A program made the translations under genes and the position numbers. A DNA stretch of 16,389 nucleotides from Alphaproteobacteria bacterium. Its GTDB lineage: Bacteria > Pseudomonadota > Alphaproteobacteria > BOG-932 > Roseiterribacteraceae. This document shows, piece by piece, positions 7,816-15,160 of this stretch. The notes below the pieces were generated by a model, which did not search any database, was not told the DNA's origin, and saw only the letters and a list, made by a program, of their open reading frames with translations. Positions within the stretch are counted from its first letter, which is position 1. Each line of letters starts with the position of its first letter. The stretch is from the NCBI GenBank assembly GCA_903970575.1, contig CAJCJC010000015.1, forward strand, positions 1 through 16,389, in the 5' to 3' direction.

Positions 7816-9264
7816 ATGTCGGCTCGCGTCCTTGTCGTTGACGATCTGGTTCCAAACGTCAAGCTGCTGTCCGCCAAGCTGCAAGCTGAGTATTTTGACG
7901 TCGTAACCGCATTTTCCGGACCGGAAGCGCTCCAGAAAATCGCGGCGTCCCCCCCGGACCTTATCCTCCTCGACGTGATGATGCCTGGAATGGACGGCTT
8001 CGAGGTCTGTAGGCGGCTAAAAGCCGATCCGGTCACGTCGCATATTCCCATTGTGATGATCACCGCTCTTTCCGACTCGGAGAATCGGGTGCGTGGCCTG
8101 GAGGCTGGCGCTGACGATTTCCTGACCAAGCCGGTCAAGGACATCGCCTTGTTCGCGCGCGTGCGGTCGTTGATCCGTCTGAAACTCACTTCCGATCAAT
8201 GGCGCCTGCGTGAGAAGACGTCGCAGCAATTCTCCGTGCTGAACGAGAATCGACCCATCATCGAGGAGCGCGCGGATCATGCCCGTGTTCTTCTGGTAGA
8301 GGATGGCCGCTCGGTCGTTGACCGGATCGTGGCGACGCTGGCCTTCGATGAAGATACGCTGACGGTCGCCGCGACCATCGCTGACGCGATCGCCCAAATC
8401 GACGCGTCGCCTGATTTCGATCTGGTCATCATCAGCCTCCTCCTCGCGCGAGAAGACGGGCTGAGATTGTGCTCGCAGCTTCGCTCGCGGGAAAGCACGC
8501 GTCAGATTCCGATGCTCCTGATGGCGGACGAGCATGACATGAACAAGGTGGCGAAGGGGCTTGAGCTCGGCGCCAACGATTACATTCTTCGGCCGATTGA
8601 CCGAAACGAGCTTTTGGCGCGCGTCCGCAGCCAGGTACGGCAAAAGCGCTATCAAGATCGTCTAGTGGCCAATTATACCGCCAGCCTGTCGATGGCCCTT
8701 ACGGATCCGCTGACCGGCTTGTTCAACCGGCGTTATGTCATGGGGCATCTGGAGCGTCTGGTGAATCGTTCCGGCGAGCATAAGAAACGCTTCGCGGTTC
8801 TGATGTTCGATCTCGATCATTTCAAGCGGGTGAATGATACCTACGGTCATGCCGCTGGGGATCTCGTCTTAAGGGAGTTCGCGCAACGCATCACGCGTCA
8901 CATGCGCAATTTCGATCTGGCGGCCCGAATCGGCGGCGAGGAATTCATCGTCGTGTTGCCGGATGTCGATCTTGACACCGTGGAACTGGTGGCTCGGCGA
9001 CTATGCGGCGTTATCAGCGGCGAACCGATGAGCTATAACGCGGATGGCGGCATGGTTCCGATTACGACCAGCATCGGCATGACGATCGCGGGAGAGGGCG
9101 AAGAGCCTGTGGCCGACATTCTGAAACGCGCCGACATGGCGCTTTATCGGGCGAAGCGCAACGGTCGCAACCGGGTCGAGATCGAGCTTTCCGCCCCCCA
9201 GACCGGAAACGGCTCTGAAAGCGGCGCTCTTAATGCGTCGCCCGAGACGCCCCCTTCGGCCTGA
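7816..9264 (+). CDS. pleD: Diguanylate cyclase response regulator PleD
   Basis: A 482-residue REC-REC-GGDEF protein, which makes cyclic di-GMP from two GTP on phosphorylation and localises to the maturing pole. REC1 (1-120) has the phospho-acceptor D53 in LILLDVMMPGMDG and the TKP lysine near 105. REC2 (about 155-275) has lost the acceptor: VIISLLLAREDG has Ser207 near that place, fitting its role as a dimerisation adaptor. The GGDEF domain (about 285-465) has the active-site GGEEF at 373-377 and an intact inhibitory RxxD site (RNFD, 364-367), five residues upstream, as in feedback-inhibited PleD. The start ATG has no strong Shine-Dalgarno and may depend on coupling with divK. The last codon runs into a 12-bp palindrome ACGCCGCGGCGT (9264-9275) with no T-tract; the RND gene converges from the other side. 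Confidence 0.96.
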   Translation: MSARVLVVDDLVPNVKLLSAKLQAEYFDVVTAFSGPEALQKIAASPPDLILLDVMMPGMDGFEVCRRLKADPVTSHIPIVMITALSDSENRVRGLEAGADDFLTKPVKDIALFARVRSLIRLKLTSDQWRLREKTSQQFSVLNENRPIIEERADHARVLLVEDGRSVVDRIVATLAFDEDTLTVAATIADAIAQIDASPDFDLVIISLLLAREDGLRLCSQLRSRESTRQIPMLLMADEHDMNKVAKGLELGANDYILRPIDRNELLARVRSQVRQKRYQDRLVANYTASLSMALTDPLTGLFNRRYVMGHLERLVNRSGEHKKRFAVLMFDLDHFKRVNDTYGHAAGDLVLREFAQRITRHMRNFDLAARIGGEEFIVVLPDVDLDTVELVARRLCGVISGEPMSYNADGGMVPITTSIGMTIAGEGEEPVADILKRADMALYRAKRNGRNRVEIELSAPQTGNGSESGALNASPETPPSA

Positions 9265-9285
9265 CGCCGCGGCGTCGCCCGAATC

Positions 9286-12200
9286 CTACTCCGCCGCCGC
9301 CTTATGCGGCGCCATCTCCAGCTCCGGCTGTTTCCTCGATCGACCGAGGCCGCGCGCGGCCAGCCAATGGCTCAGCCGATCCATGTATAGATAGATGACG
9401 GGCGTGGTGTAGAGCGTCAGGAATTGCGATACGACAAGGCCGCCGACAATCGCGATGCCGAGCGGTCGCCGGAGTTCCGATCCGGCGCCTTGCCCGATCG
9501 CCAGCGGCAGGCCCCCGAACAAGGCCGCCATCGTCGTCATCATAATGGGGCGAAAGCGCAGCAGGCAGGCTTCATGGATCGATTCCAGCGGCGTCTTGCC
9601 TTCCTTACGCTCCGCCTCGAGCGCGAAGTCGATCATCATGATGGCGTTTTTCTTTACGATGCCGATCAGCAGAATAATGCCGATCAGCGCGATCACGCTA
9701 AGGTCGTAGCCGAAGGCCATCAGGCTGATCAGCGCGCCGACCCCCGCCGACGGAAGCGCGGATAGGATCGTCAGCGGGTGGATATAGCTCTCATAGAGCA
9801 TCCCCAGGATAATATACATCACCAGGATGGCCGCCGCGATCAGCAGCGGCGTCGATGACAGCGATGACTGAAACGCCTGGGCATTGCCCTGGAACGATCC
9901 AAGAAGGGTTGGCGGAACCCTAAGCTCGTTTTGAAGCCCCTGAATCTTCTCGACCGCTTCTCCCAACGAGACGCCGGGCGCGACGTTGAACGACAGGGTC
10001 ACCGATGGGAACTGACCCTGATGATTGACGGTCAGCGGTTCGACTTTGGTCGTCAAATGCGCGACGGTGCTCAGCGGAACCTCCGCGCCATTCGCGCCGG
10101 GGATATAGATGCGTGATAACGCGGCGACGTCGTCCTGGAATTGCGGCTGCACCTCCAGAACGACCTTGTACTGGGTGGTGGAGGTATAGATCGTTGCGAC
10201 CTGACGCTCGCCAAAGGCGTCATAAAGCGTCTGGTCGATCGTCGAAAGCGACAGACCCATGCGATAGGCGGCGTCGCGATCGATCTGCACCGCGATGTGC
10301 GGGGCCGCGATCTGTTGATCGCTGGCGACATCCTGCAGCTCGGGCATGTTCTTAAGCCCAGCCTCGATCTTAGGGGCCCAATTGTTTAGCTCGGCCGTGT
10401 CCGTATCGCTCAGCGTATACTGATATTCCGTCTGCGTGGTGCGCGCGCCGACGGTGACGTCCTGCGAGGCCTGAAGATAGAATTTGATGCCTTCCAGCCG
10501 CGCCGCCTTCGGGCGAAGTCTTTGGATCACGTCCTGCGCCGATTCGCTCCGCTTATCGAAATCCTTAAGCTCGACCAGAAACCGGGCGGTGTTTTCGCTG
10601 ACATTGCCGCCGGTCGTTCCCACCAGCGTCACGACCGATTTGACCGCCGGGTCCGAAGATATAACGTCGGCGGTTTCATTGGCGAGTTTCGACATCGCGG
10701 CGAACGCGATGTCCTGTCGCGCCTCGATCTGCCCGACCAGCAAGCCGGTATCCTGCTCGGGGAAAAAGCCTTTTGGAATTATGACGTAGAGAAATCCGGT
10801 CAACGCGACCAGCGCCAGCGTCGACATCAGCGTCAGGAACTGGTGGCGGAAGACCCATTTGAGGCCCTTATCGTATCCGCCGATCACCCACTCGAAAAAC
10901 GCCTCGACGGCGCGATAGAGCCGCCCGTGCCGCTCATGGGTTTCCCGCTTCAGGAACAACGAACACATCATCGGCGTCAGCGTCAGCGAGATGAAGCCCG
11001 ACACCATGACCGCCGCCGTGACCGTGACCGCGAATTCGCGGAACAATCGGCCGACAATGCCCCCCATGAACAATAAGGGGATGAACACGGCGCACAGTGA
11101 AACCGTGATCGATATGATCGTGAAACCGATCTGTCCCGCGCCCTTGATCGCCGCCTGAAACGGGGATTCCCCCTCTTCGATATAGCGGACGATATTCTCG
11201 ATCATGACGATCGCGTCATCGACCACGAAGCCGACCGAGATGGTGATCGCCATCAGCGATAGATTATCGAGGCTGTAGCCGAGCATGTACATGATGCCCA
11301 GCGTCGCCACGAGCGATAGTGGCACGGTGATGCTCGGTATGACCGTCGCCCATAAATTCCGCAGGAATATAAAGATCACCATCACGACCAGCGCGATCGT
11401 CAGCGTCAGGGTGAATTGCACGTCGCTCAACGAGGCGGTGACGGTCTGCGATCTATCCGACACCAGGTCGATCTTGACCGAGGGCGGAATGGATGCGCGC
11501 AGCATCGGCAGCATCGCTTGAATCTGCCGGATCGTTTCGACCGTATTGGCGCCGGGCTGCCGTCTGATCAGCAGCACCTCCGCCTGTCGGTGTTCGTACC
11601 AGGCGCCGGCGCGGGGCGTGGTGGATGAATCGACAACCTCGCCGATATCCTTGACCCGAACCGGGGCGCCGTTGCGATAGGCGACGATCAGGTTGGAATA
11701 GCCTTGCGCGGTCATCAACTGATCGTTGGTGTCGATCGTGAACGCCTGATTGGCGCCCTCCAGCGTGCCCTTAGGCTCGTCCAGCGTCGCCGCCGTGATC
11801 GCGTTATGGACATCCTCGAGCCCGATCCCCTTGGACGCCAAAGTCCCCGGGTTGACCTGAATATGCGCGGCGTAGACCTGCTCGCCGCCTATATCCACCT
11901 CGGCGACGCCGGGCACGGTCGACAGCTTCTGCGCGATGATCGTGAACGCGTAATCGTCGAGCTTATAAATCGGCATGCTGTCCGAATAGATCGCGTAGAT
12001 CAGGATCGGGCGGTCGGCCGGATTAGTTTTCTTATAGGTCGGCGGGTTGGGCAGATCCTTCGGCAACAGGCCGCCTGCCGCGTTGATCGCCGTCTGCACG
12101 TCGCCCGCGGCGCCGTCGATATTGCGGTCGAGATCGAATTGCAGCGAGATGCTGGTCGATCCCAGACCGCTCGTCGAGGTCATCTGCGTCAAGCCGGGAA

Positions 12201-12420
12201 TGGCCGCGAATTGCTGTTCCAGCGGCGTCGCCACGGACGACGCCATCGTCTCCGGGCTCGCGCCTGGAAGATTCGCCGATACCTGAATGGTCGGAAAATC
12301 GACCCGCGGCAGCGCCGCGACCGGCAGCAGCGGATAGGCGGCGACGCCGAAGATGAGGATGCCCATCATCAGCAGAGACGTCGCGATGGGTTTCCGGATG
12401 AAGATTTCCGAGACGTTCAT
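9286..12420 (-). CDS. RND multidrug efflux transporter, HAE1 family (MdtB/MdtC/MuxB-like)
   Basis: A 1044-residue inner-membrane proton-driven drug exporter of the AcrB superfamily. It starts MNVSEIFIRKPIATSLLMMG (TM1) and keeps the family order: periplasmic porter loop, TM2-6, TM7, second porter loop, TM8-12. The TM4 proton-relay pair is D401-D402 in GFVVDDAIVMIENI, equivalent to AcrB D407-D408. Phrases such as PQ/PRVDFPTIQV, GASPETMASSVATPLE and NPADRPILI resemble the MdtB/MdtC branch most. The ATG at 12420 has a GAGGAAGG Shine-Dalgarno at 6 nt. The adaptor gene lies 39 nt upstream in the same operon. Only one RND subunit is encoded, unlike mdtBC, so a homotrimer is likely. No TolC-type channel is present, so it must borrow one. 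Substrates unknown. Confidence 0.95.
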   Translation of the reverse strand: MNVSEIFIRKPIATSLLMMGILIFGVAAYPLLPVAALPRVDFPTIQVSANLPGASPETMASSVATPLEQQFAAIPGLTQMTSTSGLGSTSISLQFDLDRNIDGAAGDVQTAINAAGGLLPKDLPNPPTYKKTNPADRPILIYAIYSDSMPIYKLDDYAFTIIAQKLSTVPGVAEVDIGGEQVYAAHIQVNPGTLASKGIGLEDVHNAITAATLDEPKGTLEGANQAFTIDTNDQLMTAQGYSNLIVAYRNGAPVRVKDIGEVVDSSTTPRAGAWYEHRQAEVLLIRRQPGANTVETIRQIQAMLPMLRASIPPSVKIDLVSDRSQTVTASLSDVQFTLTLTIALVVMVIFIFLRNLWATVIPSITVPLSLVATLGIMYMLGYSLDNLSLMAITISVGFVVDDAIVMIENIVRYIEEGESPFQAAIKGAGQIGFTIISITVSLCAVFIPLLFMGGIVGRLFREFAVTVTAAVMVSGFISLTLTPMMCSLFLKRETHERHGRLYRAVEAFFEWVIGGYDKGLKWVFRHQFLTLMSTLALVALTGFLYVIIPKGFFPEQDTGLLVGQIEARQDIAFAAMSKLANETADVISSDPAVKSVVTLVGTTGGNVSENTARFLVELKDFDKRSESAQDVIQRLRPKAARLEGIKFYLQASQDVTVGARTTQTEYQYTLSDTDTAELNNWAPKIEAGLKNMPELQDVASDQQIAAPHIAVQIDRDAAYRMGLSLSTIDQTLYDAFGERQVATIYTSTTQYKVVLEVQPQFQDDVAALSRIYIPGANGAEVPLSTVAHLTTKVEPLTVNHQGQFPSVTLSFNVAPGVSLGEAVEKIQGLQNELRVPPTLLGSFQGNAQAFQSSLSSTPLLIAAAILVMYIILGMLYESYIHPLTILSALPSAGVGALISLMAFGYDLSVIALIGIILLIGIVKKNAIMMIDFALEAERKEGKTPLESIHEACLLRFRPIMMTTMAALFGGLPLAIGQGAGSELRRPLGIAIVGGLVVSQFLTLYTTPVIYLYMDRLSHWLAARGLGRSRKQPELEMAPHKAAAE

Positions 12421-12459
12421 CGGCCCTTCCTCGATTCCTGGGCCCTCACGCGTCCATCC

Positions 12460-13578
12460 TCATGCCTCGGGCTGCCCGCTGGCCTTGACCTTCGAGCCGT
12501 TCACCAGACGATACTGGCCGTCGACAACCACGGTCTGGTTCGCTTCCAGCCCCTTGGCGATGACGGCCATGCCGTCCTGGGTCGACGCGATCTCGACCTC
12601 GCGCCGTTCGACCGTCTGGTCCGGTTTGATCACATAGGCATAGGGGCCGTTGGGGCCTTGCATGACCGTCTGCGCCGGAACCGTGACCGCGCCCTTGCGG
12701 ACCGACAAAATCAATCTGGCGTTGATGAACGCGCCGGGCCACAACCGCTCGTCGGCGTTGTCGAACGTCGCCTTCAGTTCGATCGTGCCCGTGGTCACAT
12801 CGACCTGATTGTTGATGAGGGTCAGCTTGCCGGTGGCCAGCGCCGTCTTGTCGTCGGAATCATAGGCGATGACCGTCAACGGCTCCTTCGCCTGATTCTG
12901 CCGAATTTGGTCCAAAGCCGACTGCGGCACGGTGAAGGTCACGAAAATCGGCTTTAGCTGGGTGATCGTCACCAGATTGGTGGCTTGGCTCGCCTGCACG
13001 AAATTGCCGATATCCACCAGCCGCGCGCCCGTCCGCCCATCGATGGGGGAGCGCACATCCGCGTATTCGAGGTTAAGCTTGCTGCTGTCGATCGCCGCCT
13101 GATCGGCTTTGACCGAACCCTCCAATTGGCCGACCGTCGCCTTTTCGTCCTCGAAGCTTTGCCGGGTCTGAAATCCCGGCCCGACAAGCTGGCCATATCG
13201 ATCGAGGTCGCGTTGCGCGCCCGCGAGCTGGGCCTGGTCGCGTTGAAGATTGGCGGCCGCCTGATCCAGCGCCGCCTGATAAGGCCTGGGGTCGATCTGG
13301 AATAATTTGTCTCCGGCCTTAACCTCGCTGCCCTCGGCGAACGAGACCTGGGTGATCTGGCCGTCGACCCGGCTTTTGACCGTCACCGTGTTGAAGGCCT
13401 GCACCACCCCCAGGCCGCGCACGAAGACCGGCACGTCCTTGATCTCGGTTTGCCCGACGGTGACGGGAATCGGGGGCTTCGCCGCCGTTTTGGGGGCGCT
13501 GGGCCGATGCAGGGCGAAATAACCGGCGACGCAGACGGCCAGAATGGCGGCGACCCCGATAAGCCGAGATTGCTTCAA
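12460..13578 (-). CDS. Efflux RND transporter periplasmic adaptor (MdtA-like membrane fusion protein)
   Basis: A 372-residue HlyD-type adaptor that bridges the inner-membrane RND pump and an outer-membrane channel. A hydrophobic N-terminal segment (about 6-22) anchors it; LAVC at 13-16 is not a good lipobox, so a lipoprotein is unlikely. Then come a beta-barrel/lipoyl half (VTVKSRVDGQITQVSFAEGS), a coiled-coil hairpin at about 100-170, the second lipoyl half (ADVRSPIDGRTGARLVDIGN), a barrel and the membrane-proximal domain ending KASGQPEA. The start is TTG at 13578: an in-frame TAG lies three codons upstream, and GGGAG about 10 nt upstream is a fair Shine-Dalgarno, so TTG is well supported. 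First gene of the operon with the RND transporter. A TTTATAAAT about 60 nt upstream could be its -10 region; the -35 is poor. No local TetR/MarR regulator. Confidence 0.93.
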   Translation of the reverse strand: MKQSRLIGVAAILAVCVAGYFALHRPSAPKTAAKPPIPVTVGQTEIKDVPVFVRGLGVVQAFNTVTVKSRVDGQITQVSFAEGSEVKAGDKLFQIDPRPYQAALDQAAANLQRDQAQLAGAQRDLDRYGQLVGPGFQTRQSFEDEKATVGQLEGSVKADQAAIDSSKLNLEYADVRSPIDGRTGARLVDIGNFVQASQATNLVTITQLKPIFVTFTVPQSALDQIRQNQAKEPLTVIAYDSDDKTALATGKLTLINNQVDVTTGTIELKATFDNADERLWPGAFINARLILSVRKGAVTVPAQTVMQGPNGPYAYVIKPDQTVERREVEIASTQDGMAVIAKGLEANQTVVVDGQYRLVNGSKVKASGQPEA

Positions 13579-13763
13579 TATATTCTACTCCCGCCAATGT
13601 AACGCCACGACGGCAACCTCATTTGGACCAATTTATAAAGCGCGCGATATGGCGTTGCGAGCCTAGTACGCGACCGGTGCGACGTTCCTACGCTGTGGCC
13701 CGATTTTTATCCGAAATCCGTCGCCGGAATCCCACTCCATGAAATTCAGGGCCGCTCCAAACG

Positions 13764-13785
13764 AAAAAGCCGCCCAAAGGCGGCT
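13764..13785 (-). terminator. Rho-independent terminator of rpmG
   Basis: On the minus strand AGCCGCC and GGCGGCT form a perfect 7-bp GC-rich stem (plus arms 13768-13774 and 13779-13785) with a 4-nt loop, followed directly by a run of T (plus 13764-13768 is A5). It lies 29 nt after the rpmG stop codon and separates rpmG from the efflux operon, so those genes are not one transcription unit. Confidence 0.9.
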
Positions 13786-13814
13786 CGTCCGAAAATCGCA
13801 ACGCCAACGCGGAC

Positions 13815-13982
13815 CTATTTAATCTTGCTTTCCTTGAACACGACATGCTGCCGCGCAACCGGGTCGTACTTTTTAAGCTCGAGCTTGTTCGTCGCCTTAC
13901 GCGGGTTTTTCTTCTTCACGTAGAAATACCCCGTGTCGGCGGTGCTTACCATTTTGATCAGAACGGTGGACGGCTTTGCCAT
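13815..13982 (-). CDS. rpmG: 50S ribosomal protein L33
   Basis: A 55-residue protein of the 50S subunit, near the E site. The sequence starts [20 protein letters not shown], continues with [20 protein letters not shown] and ends [10 protein letters not shown], which is the standard alphaproteobacterial L33 and has the normal length. It lacks the CxxC pairs of zinc-binding L33 paralogues, so it is the zinc-independent type. The ATG at 13982 has an AAAGGA Shine-Dalgarno about 10 nt upstream. It has its own promoter (14034-14061) and terminator (13764-13785) and therefore appears monocistronic. In Caulobacter rpmG lies directly after pleD; here it is separated from pleD by the efflux operon and is on the opposite strand. 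Identification is secure. Confidence 0.97.
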   Translation of the reverse strand: MAKPSTVLIKMVSTADTGYFYVKKKNPRKATNKLELKKYDPVARQHVVFKESKIK

Positions 13983-14033
13983 AATACGAAAATCCTTTAG
14001 GCGCCCGCCAAGGGCAGGTCGCGAAGGCCACGG

Positions 14034-14061
14034 AAAATACGCTTTTCGGCCTTTAAGTCAA
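14034..14061 (-). promoter_or_regulatory. Promoter of rpmG
   Basis: On the minus strand TTGACT (plus 14056-14061) is followed after 16 nt by TATTTT (plus 14034-14039). This is the best -35/-10 pair in the window and gives a leader of roughly 45 nt before the rpmG ATG. Confidence 0.6.
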
Positions 14062-14181
14062 GGATGACGCCGGGTGGGGGGCTTTGCGAAGCGTGAATTT
14101 TCCGAAGGGAATCGGATATCGCTGGCTGTCGCGTTCCGAAACCCGCTGTCGACGAAGTTACCTAGCTTGCAATCGAGCGTC

Positions 14182-14208
14182 CATCTGTACACATAGCATG
14201 TACAGATG
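14182..14208. promoter_or_regulatory. Probable operator of the Phd/VapC-type operon
   Basis: CATCTGTACA (14182-14191) and TGTACAGATG (14199-14208) form a perfect 10-bp inverted repeat with a 7-nt spacer (CATAGCA). Each arm contains the palindromic hexamer TGTACA, so the site is also two copies of TGTACA 13 nt apart centre to centre, slightly more than one helical turn. It ends 37 nt before the antitoxin ATG, where autorepressing antitoxins of type II modules usually bind. Confidence 0.72.
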
Positions 14209-14217
14209 TATATGACA

Positions 14218-14229
14218 CCTATAGATAGG
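14218..14229. promoter_or_regulatory. Second small dyad before the antitoxin gene
   Basis: CCTAT (14218-14222) and ATAGG (14225-14229) form a 5-bp perfect inverted repeat with an AG spacer. It includes TATAGA, a possible -10 box for the toxin-antitoxin operon, and lies 16 nt before the antitoxin start. It may be part of the promoter, a second operator half or chance. Confidence 0.35.
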
Positions 14230-14245
14230 CATTCGGAATCATGCG

Positions 14246-14485
14246 ATGACCAAAATGATTGGAGCGGCTCAGTTCAAGGCGGAATGCCTGCGGCTGATCG
14301 AACGCATGAGCGAGGATCACGAACCCGTGACGATAACGAAGCGGGGCAGGCCTGTCGCGACATTGCAACCTGTTAAGTCGCAGGAACCCGCGTCTATTGT
14401 TGGTGCCATGCGCGGCTCCGTTCTGCGCTTCGACGATCCATTGGCGCCGGTCCTCGAGCCTGGGGACTGGAACGCGGCGCGTTGA
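14246..14485 (+). CDS. Phd/YefM-family antitoxin
   Basis: A 79-residue antitoxin of a type II module. The N-terminal part MIGAAQFKAECLRLIERM, then EPVTITKRGRPVATLQPV, is the Phd/YefM DNA-binding and dimerisation domain, which also gives operon autorepression. The C-terminal part (about 50-79), including VLRFDDPLAPVLEPGDWNAA, would be the flexible toxin-neutralising tail. The ATG at 14246 has GGAA about 8 nt upstream; a second in-frame ATG lies at 14255 and would remove only MTK. Its TGA overlaps the toxin TTG start by 4 nt, so translation is coupled. The inverted repeat at 14182-14208 lies in its promoter region. Very typical arrangement. Confidence 0.9.
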   Translation: MTKMIGAAQFKAECLRLIERMSEDHEPVTITKRGRPVATLQPVKSQEPASIVGAMRGSVLRFDDPLAPVLEPGDWNAAR

Positions 14486-14895
14486 TCGTTATTGATACGC
14501 ATGTCCTCATTTGGGCCGTGCAGGACGATAACCGACTCGGCTCCAACGCTCGGAACATCCTTGCCGCCGCCACAGCTTCGAACGGCGTTCATGTGTCCGC
14601 CATGACGCCTTGGGAAATCGCGATGCTTGCCCAAAAAGGCCGCTTGGCGCTCGGCCGGGAGGTCGGGGCGTGGATCATCGCGGCAATGGCTCTTCCCGGG
14701 ATTATTCTGGCGCCGATCGAGCCCGTCATCGCCATCGATAGCGTGCGGCTTCCGGGGCGGCTTCACGGCGACCCGGCTGATAGATTGATTATCGCGACCG
14801 CCCGTCACGCCGGTCTCCCACTGCTGACCGCCGATGGGGCAATACTGGAATATGGCGCTCTTGGGCATGTCATCGTGGTGGACGCGAGCGTCTAG
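14482..14895 (+). CDS. vapC: PIN-domain toxin (VapC family)
   Basis: A 137-residue PIN ribonuclease, the toxin of the module; VapC proteins cut tRNA or rRNA with Mg2+ or Mn2+. The acidic active-site residues are visible: D5 in MIVIDTHVLIW, E45 in TPWEIAML, D97 or D100 in HGDPADRLIIATA, and D118 in LLTADGAIL. The start is TTG at 14482 within TTGA shared with the antitoxin stop; no other start keeps D5, which lies in the first beta strand, so the rare start is well supported. A TTG start with 4-nt overlap would keep toxin output below antitoxin output. The pairing of a Phd/YefM antitoxin with a VapC toxin is common in Alphaproteobacteria. Appears intact, so presumably active. Confidence 0.9.
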   Translation: MIVIDTHVLIWAVQDDNRLGSNARNILAAATASNGVHVSAMTPWEIAMLAQKGRLALGREVGAWIIAAMALPGIILAPIEPVIAIDSVRLPGRLHGDPADRLIIATARHAGLPLLTADGAILEYGALGHVIVVDASV

Positions 14896-15008
14896 GCCAA
14901 AGCGCGAAACTTCGCGATCAGCGCGATGCCGTCCACCATCGGCGCCGCGCCCAGCATGCGCCATCGTTCAGCGGCGGTCGCCTGTCCAGGCAAGTCATTT
15001 CGAAACAC
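14892..15008 (-). pseudogene. Possible C-terminal remnant of an unidentified gene
   Basis: On the minus strand one frame reads VFRNDLPGQATAAERWRMLG followed by AAPMVDGIALIAKFRALA and TAG at 14892-14894. The codon choice (ctg ggc gcg gcg ccg atg gtg gac ggc atc) has strong GC at third positions, like real genes here, and the end GIALIAKFRALA looks like a protein C-terminus. There is no ribosome binding site, and the coding look ends at about 15000, next to the hairpin element. I do not recognise the parent family. It may be a decayed gene end, a tiny peptide gene or chance. Confidence 0.25.
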
Positions 15009-15009
15009 A

Positions 15010-15065
15010 AAGACGCCAAGGCTCCAAGATGAAAAAATCGCCTTTTCTTGGGGCCTTGGCGTCTT
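15010..15065. repeat. Long hairpin element (20-bp arms), possible interspersed palindromic repeat / bidirectional terminator
   Basis: The arms AAGACGCCAAGGCTCCAAGA (15010-15029) and TCTTGGGGCCTTGGCGTCTT (15046-15065) pair over 20 bp with a single mismatch (T15023/G15052, a wobble in plus-strand RNA) and a 16-nt AT-rich loop. The sequence around it repeats GCCAAG/CTTGGC units, and the right arm is followed by CTTGGCG-like sequence and TTTT. It sits between the convergent vapC and permease genes and could end both transcripts. Its look resembles mobile palindromic elements scattered between genes in many Proteobacteria; only one copy is in this window. Confidence 0.75.
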
Positions 15066-15160
15066 GGCGTTTTAACTCAGGTTCCGCCTCTAGGCGCGGA
15101 GCCAAGGGAAGGACTGCGCGGGTAAAATCCTCCTCCCCCTCGGCAAGTGAGTCGCCGCCG

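Noticed and set aside
9264..9275. Palindrome ACGCCGCGGCGT at the end of pleD as a terminator
   Set aside because: It has no loop and no T-tract; short GC palindromes of this kind are frequent here by chance.
11704..12957. A 417-codon open frame on the plus strand across the RND and adaptor genes
   Set aside because: It is antisense to two unmistakable genes, spans their junction and has Arg/Asp-rich shadow composition.
14182..14208. Inverted repeat as an attachment site or insertion-sequence end
   Set aside because: There is no transposase or integrase nearby and its place before an antitoxin gene is better explained as an operator.
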